The notes beneath the pieces were generated by a model that worked only from the letters and a program-made list of their open reading frames with translations, was not told where the DNA came from and ran no database searches. A program made the translations under genes and the position numbers. Below are positions 25,789 to 33,926 of a DNA stretch of 36,436 nucleotides, piece by piece (position 1 is the first letter of the stretch; each line of letters opens with the position of its first letter). The stretch lies in assembly GCA_017458765.1 (NCBI GenBank), contig JAFSZZ010000138.1, positions 1-36,436 of the forward strand, in the 5' to 3' direction. Origin of the DNA: Lachnospiraceae bacterium. Lineage in GTDB: Bacteria > Bacillota > Clostridia > Lachnospirales > Lachnospiraceae.

Positions 25789-27108
25789 ATGAACCAATAC
25801 AACAGCATTGAAGAAGAAATAATAAAGAGAAAATCCGTAGCAAAACGTGAGGGCGCCGCGAGACTGCGCAAAAAACAGCAGCTCATCGACCGGCTGTTCA
25901 GATTCGTGCTCCCTGCCGTCATTGCAGTCGCTATAATAACCGGGGCGGTTTTCCTCATCCTTATGTCACATGAGGAAGAAGAGGAAAAGGCAGCTGTTAT
26001 GCCCAACATCTCGATAGAGAAGATCGCGACCGAATTCCCCGAGGAAGAGGAAGTCAAGCCCGAACATAACCTTACAGTATATTCGGCCGGGGATAATGCT
26101 GCGACCACCGGTCTTCCCTCGGATGTCGTAAGCAGTTACGGGATCCTTATCGATCTTGCCGATGATACCATTTTAGCACAGCGTAATGCCAGAGAACGGA
26201 TCAGTCCCGCGTCAATGACCAAGATACTGACAGCCCTCGTAGCCTGTGAGCATCTGACCGAAGAGGATCTTGATCAGAAAATGACCATTACCCTTGAGTT
26301 CACGGATTACAGTTACAGAAATGACTTAAGTGCAGTGGGCTTTGCCGAAAATGAAGAGGTCACGATAAGGGATCTGTTATACGGAACGATCCTTCCTTCC
26401 GGCGGAGACGCTGCCATAGCACTTGCCACCTATATCGCAGGCTCTGAAGAAGCCTTCGTTGAGATGATGAACGAGAGGCTCAAGGAACTGCAGTTATCAG
26501 ACAGCACACATTTTACCAACGTTGCGGGAATGTATGACGAACAGCATTACAGTACCGTTTATGATATGGCAATGATAATGCACGCGGGCATAGACAATAA
26601 AATGTGCCGTGAAGTGCTGAATGCCCATACCTATACAACATCTCCGACAGAACAGCATCCCGAAGGGATCACGGTTTCCAACTGGTTCCTCCGCCGTATA
26701 GAGGATAAAGACTGCGGGCTTACGGTAGAATGCGCCAAGACCGGTTTCGTGGTCCAGTCGAGGAACTGTGCCGCCAGCTTTGCGGACGATGAAGACGGAC
26801 ACGGATATATCTGTGTCACTGCCGATTCATCCAGCGGCTGGCGCTGTATATATGACCATGTGTCGATCTATTCGGCTTTTTCGGGAATTACGGAACGTCC
26901 CGCAATTCCCGCAGATGATGCTCTTCCCGATGATGATACCCTTACCGGAAACGAAGATGCGTCTCCTGAGCTCTCTGAAGAAGATATTCTCAGTTCTCCG
27001 GCGGAATATGCACCTGCCGTACAGGATGATGAACCGGCTGCGGAAAAACCCAGGAAAAGCTCCGGGATCACGGTTAATAATACCGTTATAAACAGTTCCG
27101 GGAACTGA
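25789..27108 (+). CDS. D-alanyl-D-alanine carboxypeptidase-like protein with N-terminal anchor
   Basis: 439 residues. A basic cytoplasmic head (1-37) is followed by one membrane span (about 38-60), so it is anchored at the N-terminus rather than exported with a cleaved signal. The peptidase domain has the active-site SMTK (Ser142, Lys145), a second motif SGG (204-206) where SxN is usual, and KTG (317-319). The family trims the terminal D-Ala from peptidoglycan stem peptides. The C-terminal 100 residues are acidic, Pro-rich and probably disordered, and end in NNTVINSSGN. A second family member lies 2.5 kb away. Activity with SGG is uncertain. Confidence 0.88.
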   Translation: MNQYNSIEEEIIKRKSVAKREGAARLRKKQQLIDRLFRFVLPAVIAVAIITGAVFLILMSHEEEEEKAAVMPNISIEKIATEFPEEEEVKPEHNLTVYSAGDNAATTGLPSDVVSSYGILIDLADDTILAQRNARERISPASMTKILTALVACEHLTEEDLDQKMTITLEFTDYSYRNDLSAVGFAENEEVTIRDLLYGTILPSGGDAAIALATYIAGSEEAFVEMMNERLKELQLSDSTHFTNVAGMYDEQHYSTVYDMAMIMHAGIDNKMCREVLNAHTYTTSPTEQHPEGITVSNWFLRRIEDKDCGLTVECAKTGFVVQSRNCAASFADDEDGHGYICVTADSSSGWRCIYDHVSIYSAFSGITERPAIPADDALPDDDTLTGNEDASPELSEEDILSSPAEYAPAVQDDEPAAEKPRKSSGITVNNTVINSSGN

Positions 27109-27137
27109 AAGTATTACTTATATCGCGGATCATACGC

Positions 27138-27362
27138 TCAGTCACATCCGAAGTTCCCTACACTCCCGTCTGCGAACGGACTTCCGACATCGCATCTTCC
27201 GTGATGATGCACTTCTCTTACAAAATCCTCACGCTCGGTCTCCACACGATGCACCCCTATCCTGCTCACACCTTCCTGTGTTTTTGAATCGAGCATTTTT
27301 ATCACTTCTTCTATTTCCTCATTGCTTGGTATGATGACTTCGTTTTTATCTCTTCCGGTCAT
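27138..27362 (-). CDS. Small protein with Cys/His/Gly-rich tail
   Basis: 74 residues. A charged helical first half (EEIEEVIKMLDSKTQ) leads to a tail REVHHHGRCDVGSPFADG and ends in GNFGCD. A strong ribosome binding site (AGGGGGTG) stands 5 nt before the ATG, which supports a real gene. The three His plus two Cys could bind a metal. The helical leader followed by a Gly/Ser/Cys-rich tail also has the general look of a modified-peptide precursor, but no radical-SAM or other modification gene is nearby. It converges with the carboxypeptidase gene (29-bp gap). Function unknown. Confidence 0.6.
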   Translation of the reverse strand: MTGRDKNEVIIPSNEEIEEVIKMLDSKTQEGVSRIGVHRVETEREDFVREVHHHGRCDVGSPFADGSVGNFGCD

Positions 27363-27434
27363 TTTCTCACCCCCTGATCATCCAAAGATCCGTTGATCTG
27401 TTCTCTTCCTATTGACTTATCAAGTCCTATCAAC

Positions 27435-27463
27435 TTGAAAAAAACCTGCCTTAAGTATATACT
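27435..27463 (+). promoter_or_regulatory. Promoter of the acyltransferase gene
   Basis: TTGAAA at 27435-27440 and TATACT at 27458-27463 are separated by exactly 17 bp, 42 bp before the TTG start of the acyltransferase gene. This is a close match to a housekeeping sigma promoter. Confidence 0.65.
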
Positions 27464-27505
27464 ATAAACCTCTTTATATACAATAATAACGGACAGGATC
27501 GTAAA

Positions 27506-28663
27506 TTGAGCAGTGATAAAGGACTGAAAAGAATAGCATATTTTGATATGGCAAAGGGTATCGGCATACTGTTGGTGCTTATAGGTCACCTTCAGAACGA
27601 TATCATCTTTTCCTATTCCCCCCATATCTTAAGCCTCTGCTCGTGGATATTCTCTTTTCACATGCCTTTGTTCTTTATCATATCCGGTATGCTCATTTCC
27701 TGTAAGCGGGAAGAAGAAAAAGATCTGAAGGATATCGTCAAACGAAAATTCCGCTCGATCATGATCCCTTACTTCTGGTTCAGCCTCATCTACATCCTCA
27801 TTGTGCTGTATTCATTGCTCATAACCAAAGTCGTTCCTCTTAAGACATTGTTCATCCAGTTGTGGTATGTGCTCGGGATGCACGGAATGAATGTCTTATG
27901 GTTCCTTCCCGCACTTTTTGCTTCCGAAGTCCTGTTCCTGTTCATTACCCAACGTTTTAAAGGAAAGAAAGCTGTATTTATTATCCTTGGATTATCTGTT
28001 GTTGCGATGTGCGCAAACAGTGCAAGGCAGTATTTACCCAACAATCCGGCCATCTATGAGAGGATCGATGAATTTATCATCACTGCGCTTCGCCCGGTAT
28101 TTGCCTGTGTATATGTCTTAACGGGTTATCATCTGTACAAGGGTCTTGAATATATCAAAGGAAAGGCACGTAACCTAAATATCATTGAACTGATCCTCAT
28201 GCCTGTCCTTCTTGCTCTTGATATCTATATAAACACTCTTAACCGTCCTGTTGATTTCCGTTCTCTTGTGCTAAACAATTATCTTCTTTATTATATATGC
28301 TCTGTCTGCGGTTCCGTGTTCATCATACTCTTAAGCCGTGCTCTTTCACGTATCCGCGGCTTTAAAAATACAGCAGGATCCTCATCTTCCGAAGCAGAAA
28401 AATACACCGCCTTCCCCTTTATAAGGTTCTGCGGTGTCAATTCGCTCTTATTCATGGCTGTCCATAACAACTCCGAGATCATGAAACTTGCCCTTCTTGC
28501 AGCTATGTACGTAAACCAGTATGTTACCAGGGCACGCGGTTATATCAGCTATGCGGTAGTGATAGCCGTATATCTTATATACACTTCCCTTACCATACTT
28601 TTGATAAACAGGTTCTTCCCCTTCCTCACCGGCAGGTCCGGACACCGCAAGCTTGACGAATAA
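27506..28663 (+). CDS. Acyltransferase 3 family membrane protein
   Basis: 385 residues read from a TTG start with AGGA about 7 nt upstream; the next in-frame ATG would remove the first 14 residues. About ten membrane spans. The N-terminal YFDMAKGIGILLVLIGH, with the catalytic-type His at the end of the first span, and the following FSFHMPLFFIISGML are signatures of the Acyl_transf_3/OatA-like family, which moves acyl groups to sugars of surface polymers or secondary metabolites. The last codons (KLDE, stop) lie inside an 18-bp sequence repeated 126 bp downstream. The acceptor substrate is unknown. Confidence 0.9.
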   Translation: MSSDKGLKRIAYFDMAKGIGILLVLIGHLQNDIIFSYSPHILSLCSWIFSFHMPLFFIISGMLISCKREEEKDLKDIVKRKFRSIMIPYFWFSLIYILIVLYSLLITKVVPLKTLFIQLWYVLGMHGMNVLWFLPALFASEVLFLFITQRFKGKKAVFIILGLSVVAMCANSARQYLPNNPAIYERIDEFIITALRPVFACVYVLTGYHLYKGLEYIKGKARNLNIIELILMPVLLALDIYINTLNRPVDFRSLVLNNYLLYYICSVCGSVFIILLSRALSRIRGFKNTAGSSSSEAEKYTAFPFIRFCGVNSLLFMAVHNNSEIMKLALLAAMYVNQYVTRARGYISYAVVIAVYLIYTSLTILLINRFFPFLTGRSGHRKLDE

Positions 28664-28790
28664 TACTATTTCTTCTAACTGATATCTATTCAGAACAGGC
28701 TCAAAATACTTCGTATTTTTCGCTGCATTGGACTCATCCAATACATAACATCAGGGGATATCATTCTTTCAAGCAAGCTTGACGAATAAT
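28647..28790. repeat. 18-bp direct repeat spanning the acyltransferase stop codon
   Basis: GCAAGCTTGACGAATAAT occurs at 28647-28664, covering the last codons and TAA of the acyltransferase gene, and again at 28773-28790 in the intergenic region. The second copy forms most of the loop of the 16-bp stem at 28743-28807. Confidence 0.8.
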
Positions 28791-28821
28791 TTCCCCTGAT
28801 GTTATGTGCTGTTCTGAATAG
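28686..28821. repeat. Nested palindrome between the acyltransferase gene and trmB
   Basis: A 136-bp segment is closed by a perfect 13-bp inverted repeat, CTATTCAGAACAG (28686-28698) with its complement at 28809-28821. Inside lie three hairpins: AAAATACTTCGTATTTT (28703-28719), ATTGGA-CTCA-TCCAAT (28727-28742), and a 16-bp perfect stem ACATAACATCAGGGGA (28743-28758) with its complement at 28792-28807. Together they can fold as a branched cloverleaf. The right arm contains the stop codon and last codons of trmB. It probably also ends both converging transcripts. Confidence 0.75.
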
Positions 28822-29455
28822 TTATGACATATTTGCATATCGGATTACCTTCGGCCGAGAACCTTTCTTCATACTCGGTCATTATATTGCCCTTCATCAT
28901 CTCTCCGTCATTATGAAGATCATATGTGAGCTTAAGTATTTCCCAGCCTGCTGCCGGAACCTCATCAATGGCAAAATCAAACAGCTCCCTGTTATCCGTC
29001 TTAAATTCAAGCACTCCGCCGGCCTTCATGATCTGTGTATATCTGTTCAGGAAATTGCACGACATCAGGCGCCTTTTGGCGTGTCTGTCCTTTGGCCATG
29101 GATCCGAAAAATTAAGATATATCCTGTCGATCTCATCCCCGGCAAAAACATCCGTGATATATTCCGCATCCATCCTTATGAACACAAGGTTTTTAAGTTC
29201 ATTTGCCTCCATTTTCTGGATGGCCCTAAGCAAAACGCTTGAATATTTCTCTATCCCCACATAATTGATATCGGGGTTCATTGAAGCAAGCTCTGTTATG
29301 AACCTTCCCTTTCCCATACCTATCTCGATATGAATCGGAAAGTCATTTTTAAATATCTCCTTATTCCAGCATCCTTTATATTTTTCGGGCTCATGCACCA
29401 CATATTTGTTTTCTGCTATGAATTCCCTTGAACCCGTTATATTCCTAAGTCTCAT
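28802..29455 (-). CDS. trmB: tRNA (guanine-N7-)-methyltransferase
   Basis: 217 residues, normal length. It methylates G46 in the variable loop of tRNAs using S-adenosylmethionine. Visible features: IEIGMGKGRFITELA (SAM-binding loop), NYVGIEKY, an acidic RMDAEYI, then NFSDPWPKDRHAKRRL, the family signature, and a C-terminal FKTDNRELFDFA. The stop codon and last codons are part of a 13-bp and a 16-bp inverted repeat. It is transcribed away from the second carboxypeptidase gene across a 157-bp gap. Confidence 0.95.
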   Translation of the reverse strand: MRLRNITGSREFIAENKYVVHEPEKYKGCWNKEIFKNDFPIHIEIGMGKGRFITELASMNPDINYVGIEKYSSVLLRAIQKMEANELKNLVFIRMDAEYITDVFAGDEIDRIYLNFSDPWPKDRHAKRRLMSCNFLNRYTQIMKAGGVLEFKTDNRELFDFAIDEVPAAGWEILKLTYDLHNDGEMMKGNIMTEYEERFSAEGNPICKYVITIQNST

Positions 29456-29548
29456 ACTTCCTCCAAAACATCATGGTGTCCTAAGTATATCATTTCTTTT
29501 GTGATTAGTTAACCTCTGTTTAATTGCTGTTTTATTCGCAAAAACTCT

Positions 29549-29577
29549 TTGGCAACCGGGCTGTTTTATTGTATGAT
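29549..29577 (+). promoter_or_regulatory. Promoter of the second carboxypeptidase gene
   Basis: TTGGCA (29549-29554) and TATGAT (29572-29577) with a 17-bp spacer, 35 bp before the ATG. GAGG lies just upstream of the start codon. Confidence 0.65.
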
Positions 29578-29612
29578 GTAACTGTCCGGAAATACTATCA
29601 TTTCGAGGTCTT

Positions 29613-31064
29613 ATGAGATATTTAAAGAGATCCTTTTTTTTCATAATAATATATATCCTACTGTTTTCATACAGCATACCCGTTTATGCCGTGAACACCA
29701 AGCCTACCGCCGAACAGAAGGCCGCTGCGGAGGAGCGCAAGTTCCTCACCGTTGAGAGCAATGAGTGGAAGGGCTGGCCGGAAGGTCCCGTGCTTGGTGC
29801 CGAAGCTGCTATACTCATGGATTTTAATACGGATACCATCCTGTATTCCAAAAATATCCATGAACAGCTCTACCCTGCCAGCACGACAAAAATGATGACC
29901 GCTCTTCTTACCATCGAAAACACTTCAATGGATGAGATAGTCACATTTTCCCATGAAGCCATACACAATGTTGATTCGGATTCCAGCCGTATCGGAATCG
30001 ATGTCGGAGAGCAGCTCACGGTAGAACAGTGCCTGTACGGTCTGATGCTCGGTTCAGCCAATGAAGTGGCATATGCCCTTGCGGAACACGTTGCGGGAAG
30101 CCTTGATGCCTTCGTTGATATGATGAATGAGCGGGCGGCAGCGCTTGGCTGCAATAATACGCATTTCATAAACGCCAACGGACTCCCGAATGAAGACCAT
30201 TATACCTGTGCCTTCGATCTGGCTCTGATCGCCAAGGAATGTTACCGCAACGAAGCCTTTGCCAATATATCTGGTACGAGGAACTACACTATTCCGGCAA
30301 CCAATATCCAGTCCGAGGAGCGTATCATGGATAACCATCATCTGATGGTACAGGGCTTCAGATATGAATACAATGGGTTTATCGGCGGTAAAACGGGTTA
30401 CACCAAAGACGCAAGACAGACTCTTGTAAGCTGTGCCGAACGCAACGGCATGCGTCTTATCTGTGTCATTATGAAGGAGGAAAGCCCTGATCAGTTCATA
30501 GATACGCAGAAATTGTTTGACTACGGCTTTGACGGATTCCAGATACTTAATATAAAGGCAAATGAGACCCGATATACGCTGGACAGTTCGACCTTCTTTA
30601 AGACAGACTTAGATATCATGGGCAGTTCGAAACAGGCCCTTGACTTAAATGATTCGGGTACGGTGATAATCCCCAAGACAGCCTCTTTTGAGGATGCAGA
30701 TGTTGAACTCACCTATGCCGACGGATCGGAAGGATATGTAGCAACGCTTGATTACTATTTTTCCGGAAACCACGTCGGCTTTACCACTCTCGATTATGCT
30801 CACAGCAATAAGGAAGTGTTCGAATTTGCAAATGTACTGAGGGCATCTATGGAAGGAAATTCTCCACAGACCCTTAAACGTAACAGGAATGTGGTATTCG
30901 TAAATGTACGCAGGATAATCATCATCCTTGCATCCGTACTCGGAGCGATCCTTATCTTCCTGTTCATGAAATCCTTTATCCTAAGTTATTCCTATTCAGG
31001 CAGGCATATGAAGAATATAGAAAAGAAACGCTATAGAAAACGGAAAAAGAATATGAAATTATAA
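29613..31064 (+). CDS. D-alanyl-D-alanine carboxypeptidase (DacF/PBP5 type)
   Basis: 483 residues. The signal peptide is hydrophobic (about 8-25) with a VYA cleavage site at 24-26. Catalytic motifs are complete: STTK (Ser90, Lys93), SAN (148-150) and KTG (260-262) in GFIGGKTGYTKDARQT. A PBP5-type beta domain follows, and a C-terminal span at about 430-455 with a strongly basic tail (KKRYRKRKKNMKL) anchors it in the membrane. It removes the terminal D-Ala from stem peptides and so limits cross-linking. Unlike the family member at 25789, its SxN motif is intact. Confidence 0.95.
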   Translation: MRYLKRSFFFIIIYILLFSYSIPVYAVNTKPTAEQKAAAEERKFLTVESNEWKGWPEGPVLGAEAAILMDFNTDTILYSKNIHEQLYPASTTKMMTALLTIENTSMDEIVTFSHEAIHNVDSDSSRIGIDVGEQLTVEQCLYGLMLGSANEVAYALAEHVAGSLDAFVDMMNERAAALGCNNTHFINANGLPNEDHYTCAFDLALIAKECYRNEAFANISGTRNYTIPATNIQSEERIMDNHHLMVQGFRYEYNGFIGGKTGYTKDARQTLVSCAERNGMRLICVIMKEESPDQFIDTQKLFDYGFDGFQILNIKANETRYTLDSSTFFKTDLDIMGSSKQALDLNDSGTVIIPKTASFEDADVELTYADGSEGYVATLDYYFSGNHVGFTTLDYAHSNKEVFEFANVLRASMEGNSPQTLKRNRNVVFVNVRRIIIILASVLGAILIFLFMKSFILSYSYSGRHMKNIEKKRYRKRKKNMKL

Positions 31065-31095
31065 AGAGAAGGCTTATTCGGCCTTCTCTTTTTTC
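31065..31095 (+). terminator. Intrinsic terminator between converging genes
   Basis: AGAGAAGGC (31065-31073) pairs perfectly with GCCTTCTCT (31081-31089) around a 7-nt loop, followed by a run of six T. It ends the carboxypeptidase transcript. The exonuclease stop codon (31074-31076) lies in the loop, and on the minus strand the stem is followed by TTTATAATTT, so it may work in both directions. Confidence 0.88.
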
Positions 31096-32042
31096 ATATG
31101 TCGCTTCTCCATCCGCTGAAGCCTTAACTTATCCTGTTTTTCGCGTATCTCTTCAGCAACATCTTCGCCCACAAGCTTAAGTGTCTTTATGACATATACG
31201 TTCCCGTCATCAGCCTTCTTCATCCTTACCTTGCCCTTAAGATATCCATGTTTCCTGCAATAGGCGAGGCTGAAATAATTCTTGCCGTTTACCGAAAACC
31301 ACTTGATCATCTTTTTTGCATTCCGTCCGCAGAGATAGCATTTCGTCGAACTTACGGCTTTATCTTCGATCGCGGTATTCTTATCCGGAAATTCGCGTGA
31401 GATATATTTTGAATAAGTCTTGAAATTGGCATGTATCTCCTGGCGCTTATTCTGCGGTACCATAAAGACATCATAAGATACATATTTCTCGATCTCCGGT
31501 TTGAACGCATCTATTATCTTAAATACCTTGGCGGTATAATACGCATCCGAATGTGCCCGGTGAAATGGTATATCCTTCTCTATATGAAGATAATCGACCG
31601 CCCATTCAAGTGCGCGCCTTATCTTCCCGTCTTCATAGGTCATGGAGAAGAACTTCTGGATGTCAAAATACATCAACGGTCCCTTCGACAGCTCATCCAT
31701 TCCGTAATAGACCATATTCCTTTGAAGCTCCGTAAGATCCAGCGTTCCCCAGATACAGAATACATAATCCCTGCCGCACCATTCAAGAAACTCCTGCATA
31801 ACTTCGGGAAAAGGACGTCCGTTCTCAAGCTCTTCCTTATCCAGGTTTATTATCTTGGTAGTGATATAATGAATGGTATGGTAAATCTGCGGTTTGATGA
31901 TCTCATCAAAATCTCCGATGACCTTCATCTTCCGGTTAAGCTTGACGGCACCGATCTCAAGTATTTCAAAAGGCAGACCGTAATCTTTTATATATTTATC
32001 CGAAGCCTGATTCCATTCCAGGTCAAGTACGATATAATTCAT
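31074..32042 (-). CDS. DEDDh 3'-5' exonuclease with C-terminal zinc-finger-like module
   Basis: 322 residues. The exonuclease fold has YIVLDLEW (Asp7, Glu9), WGTLD (Asp102) and the HRAHSD motif (His161, Asp166), as in DnaQ/ERI-1-like nucleases that degrade DNA or RNA from the 3' end. After a linker comes a module with CYLC (near 245) and CRKH (near 275), probably a zinc finger, and then a basic, Lys/Arg-rich tail that may bind nucleic acid. A consensus promoter ends only 7 bp before the ATG and no ribosome binding site is present, so the mRNA is probably leaderless. Substrate unknown. Confidence 0.88.
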   Translation of the reverse strand: MNYIVLDLEWNQASDKYIKDYGLPFEILEIGAVKLNRKMKVIGDFDEIIKPQIYHTIHYITTKIINLDKEELENGRPFPEVMQEFLEWCGRDYVFCIWGTLDLTELQRNMVYYGMDELSKGPLMYFDIQKFFSMTYEDGKIRRALEWAVDYLHIEKDIPFHRAHSDAYYTAKVFKIIDAFKPEIEKYVSYDVFMVPQNKRQEIHANFKTYSKYISREFPDKNTAIEDKAVSSTKCYLCGRNAKKMIKWFSVNGKNYFSLAYCRKHGYLKGKVRMKKADDGNVYVIKTLKLVGEDVAEEIREKQDKLRLQRMEKRHMKKEKAE

Positions 32043-32049
32043 AGGCTTT

Positions 32050-32078
32050 ATTATACTATCCGCTTATGATTATTTCAA
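32050..32078 (-). promoter_or_regulatory. Consensus promoter giving a leaderless exonuclease mRNA
   Basis: On the minus strand TTGAAA (32078-32073) and TATAAT (32055-32050) are 17 bp apart. The ATG begins 7 bp after the -10 box, so transcription should start at or next to the A of the start codon. The -35 box overlaps the stop codon of the upstream gene. Confidence 0.75.
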
Positions 32079-33118
32079 TTATCGTTCTTATCCCTCTGTC
32101 TAAGCTCTTCTCTTTCTTCATTATACCTCCGCCTTAAGTTTTCCCTTTCGAGTATACATCTGAAAGCATCGATATTCTTTACCTTCCTGTTTTTCTCATA
32201 CTCTTTTCTTATCCTCTTATACAGTGGATATCCTCCATAAGTTATGGCATTATCCACGATCTTCCTGCTCCTTATATTTATAAAGGCATTAAGATCCATG
32301 GTTTTATAATCCACGGTTTCCGGATGATACAACAATTTATATACGATATGATCCCTGACCATATCCTCCATCGGCTTGATATCTATAAAATTGTCAATAT
32401 GAAGCATCAGGATATCTCTTACAATACTGTTATATCTTTTTATATTTTTGTCATGATCAAGCCTGCCCAACAATAACCTGATCCGTTCGGTCACTTCTTC
32501 CTTTCTGTCTGTAAAATAATTCGTCTCTATTCCTTTAACCAGTTCCTCTACCGACAGATTCTTAATATCGATCCTTATCTTTTCTTTTATATTGGGACAA
32601 ACCTGATGTGTCATGAAACAGAGCATGCTCATATCCGTTTCCGAAATGTCACGATAATCCAGTATCAGGTTTGTATCATATTCATATGCCTGATACTGAA
32701 AAATATATATGCTCAATGCTAAAATGAATTCGCTCTGTGTAAGAAGTTTTACTATAAGTCCTTTATTATACTTAACTCCCTGTTCCAAAGCATAACGGAA
32801 AAGCTCCTTGTGAAAATCACTGAAAACACTTTCCCAAAGATCTCCGTACTTAACCTCACAATAAGCCCGAAGGACTAATGCGATATTATGAAACTCCTCT
32901 ATCATAGCTTCCTCGACATAACCCTTTTCTTCTGTCCTCGGGTAGCTGTAATCGATGAAATCCATGATATCCGACTTGATCCTGTCAAGAGATCTTTTAT
33001 CGGTAGGAAAATCACATATCCTTCCCTCAAAGATCAATTGCACCAGACTTCTTATCCCCCTTCTTTCTACCGCCTTATAAACAAAAGGCGATGGTACTTT
33101 CCTGGGTACCTCTTCCAT
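32075..33118 (-). CDS. Uncharacterised helical protein
   Basis: 347 residues with an excellent AGGAGG 7 nt before the ATG. No signal peptide, membrane span or recognised catalytic motif. The sequence is mostly alpha-helical and charged, with a Tyr/Phe-rich middle (ALSIYIFQYQAYEYDTNL) and a very basic C-terminal helix (YKRIRKEYEKNRKVKN, then ENLRRRYNEEREELRQR). It is probably cytoplasmic. The exonuclease gene follows 32 bp later but has its own promoter. I do not recognise the family. Confidence 0.7.
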   Translation of the reverse strand: MEEVPRKVPSPFVYKAVERRGIRSLVQLIFEGRICDFPTDKRSLDRIKSDIMDFIDYSYPRTEEKGYVEEAMIEEFHNIALVLRAYCEVKYGDLWESVFSDFHKELFRYALEQGVKYNKGLIVKLLTQSEFILALSIYIFQYQAYEYDTNLILDYRDISETDMSMLCFMTHQVCPNIKEKIRIDIKNLSVEELVKGIETNYFTDRKEEVTERIRLLLGRLDHDKNIKRYNSIVRDILMLHIDNFIDIKPMEDMVRDHIVYKLLYHPETVDYKTMDLNAFINIRSRKIVDNAITYGGYPLYKRIRKEYEKNRKVKNIDAFRCILERENLRRRYNEEREELRQRDKNDN

Positions 33119-33424
33119 ATACTGCTCCTCCTGATTCAGATAGCCGTATCCCTATCCCCAAGTCATAAGGATGGGATATTTACACCAGTTACTGAATATT
33201 TGCCAAGTACGGTTCTTATCTTATCTGCACATCACCTCCGTTTTGCCGCTTAACAATGAACTGCTCCTTAAACGATTAAATGTGACGATTTTATCCAATA
33301 GTAATGCGATATGCAACAAATTAATGCGCATATCACATACAACATAACATACTGTGTTTACTATTACAAGGGATTATCGGATTTTTTTCAAAACCGGATG
33401 GGGCAGCACTGTGAAAATGTACCA
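33119..33424. other. Intergenic region before the toxin-antitoxin relic
   Basis: About 300 bp without a supported gene. It carries the leader of the uncharacterised gene at 33118 and, at 33304-33337, an inverted repeat TGCGATATGC / GCATATCACA (one mismatch) that could be a protein-binding site. No terminator with a T tract was seen. Confidence 0.4.
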
Positions 33425-33615
33425 TAAAATCTTTCATGGTATCTACAATCTTATCTCGGTCAAGAGAATATTACTCCCTTAAGAACATAAATTTCCTCAG
33501 CGATTACTTCAATAGTAGTGGATACATCCCCGGCATTTATGTACTCTTCCGCCTTTTCTGCCATATCTGCATTATCATTTAGCAGATATCTAAGAATCAT
33601 GTTTGCATCAAGCAT
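33425..33615 (-). pseudogene. PIN-domain toxin (VapC-like), frameshifted and truncated
   Basis: The ATG at 33615 overlaps the antitoxin end by 8 bp. The first 48 codons match the start of a PIN nuclease: MLDANMILRYLLNDN with the first catalytic Asp at position 3, then AEKAEEYINAGDVSTTIEVIAE with a conserved Glu. After VLKGV an extra A shifts the frame and TGA follows at 33460-33462. In the next frame the family-like YSLDRDKIVDTMKDF continues, then similarity stops near 33425. The rest of the domain, with the other acidic residues, is missing. The toxin should be inactive. Confidence 0.75.
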
Positions 33616-33844
33616 CACTATATTTTTCTACCGCAGCACGTTCCCATGCTCCCTTTTCTTTTTCTTGTAACGAAGGATCTGCATACTGAGAAAGGATACC
33701 TCGTATCCCTTTTTTCGCCACAGTAGTAGTTGATTCAACAAATTCATCCATAACTGTTATTATGACTCGCTGATTAGGCTTTGCCAGTATCTTTTCTAAC
33801 GGTCTAATTGTCATTCCGTCGTAATAACCCTGAACCGCTAACAT
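33608..33844 (-). CDS. Antitoxin paired with the broken PIN toxin
   Basis: 78 residues from ATG 33844, which has AGGAG 8 nt upstream; a GTG three codons earlier lacks a site. The first half (MLAVQGYYDGMTIRPLEKI, then NQRVIITVMDEF) is a small beta-rich segment typical of short DNA-binding antitoxins, and the rest (YADPSLQEKEKGAWERAAVEKY) is a helix that would wrap the toxin. It overlaps the toxin start by 8 bp, the usual coupling. It appears intact although its toxin is broken, so it could persist as a neutraliser of related toxins or as a leftover. Confidence 0.75.
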   Translation of the reverse strand: MLAVQGYYDGMTIRPLEKILAKPNQRVIITVMDEFVESTTTVAKKGIRGILSQYADPSLQEKEKGAWERAAVEKYSDA

Positions 33845-33926
33845 AAGTATCACTCCTCTTAATCATAAATAAATGCAATTCCCCAAATTTATACTACATC
33901 AAATTGTCAGATTTTTCGAGGTTTCC

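Noticed and set aside
33421..33445. ACCAT/ATGGT inverted repeat as a terminator
   Set aside because: The stem is only 5 bp with no T tract, and it lies inside the toxin relic.
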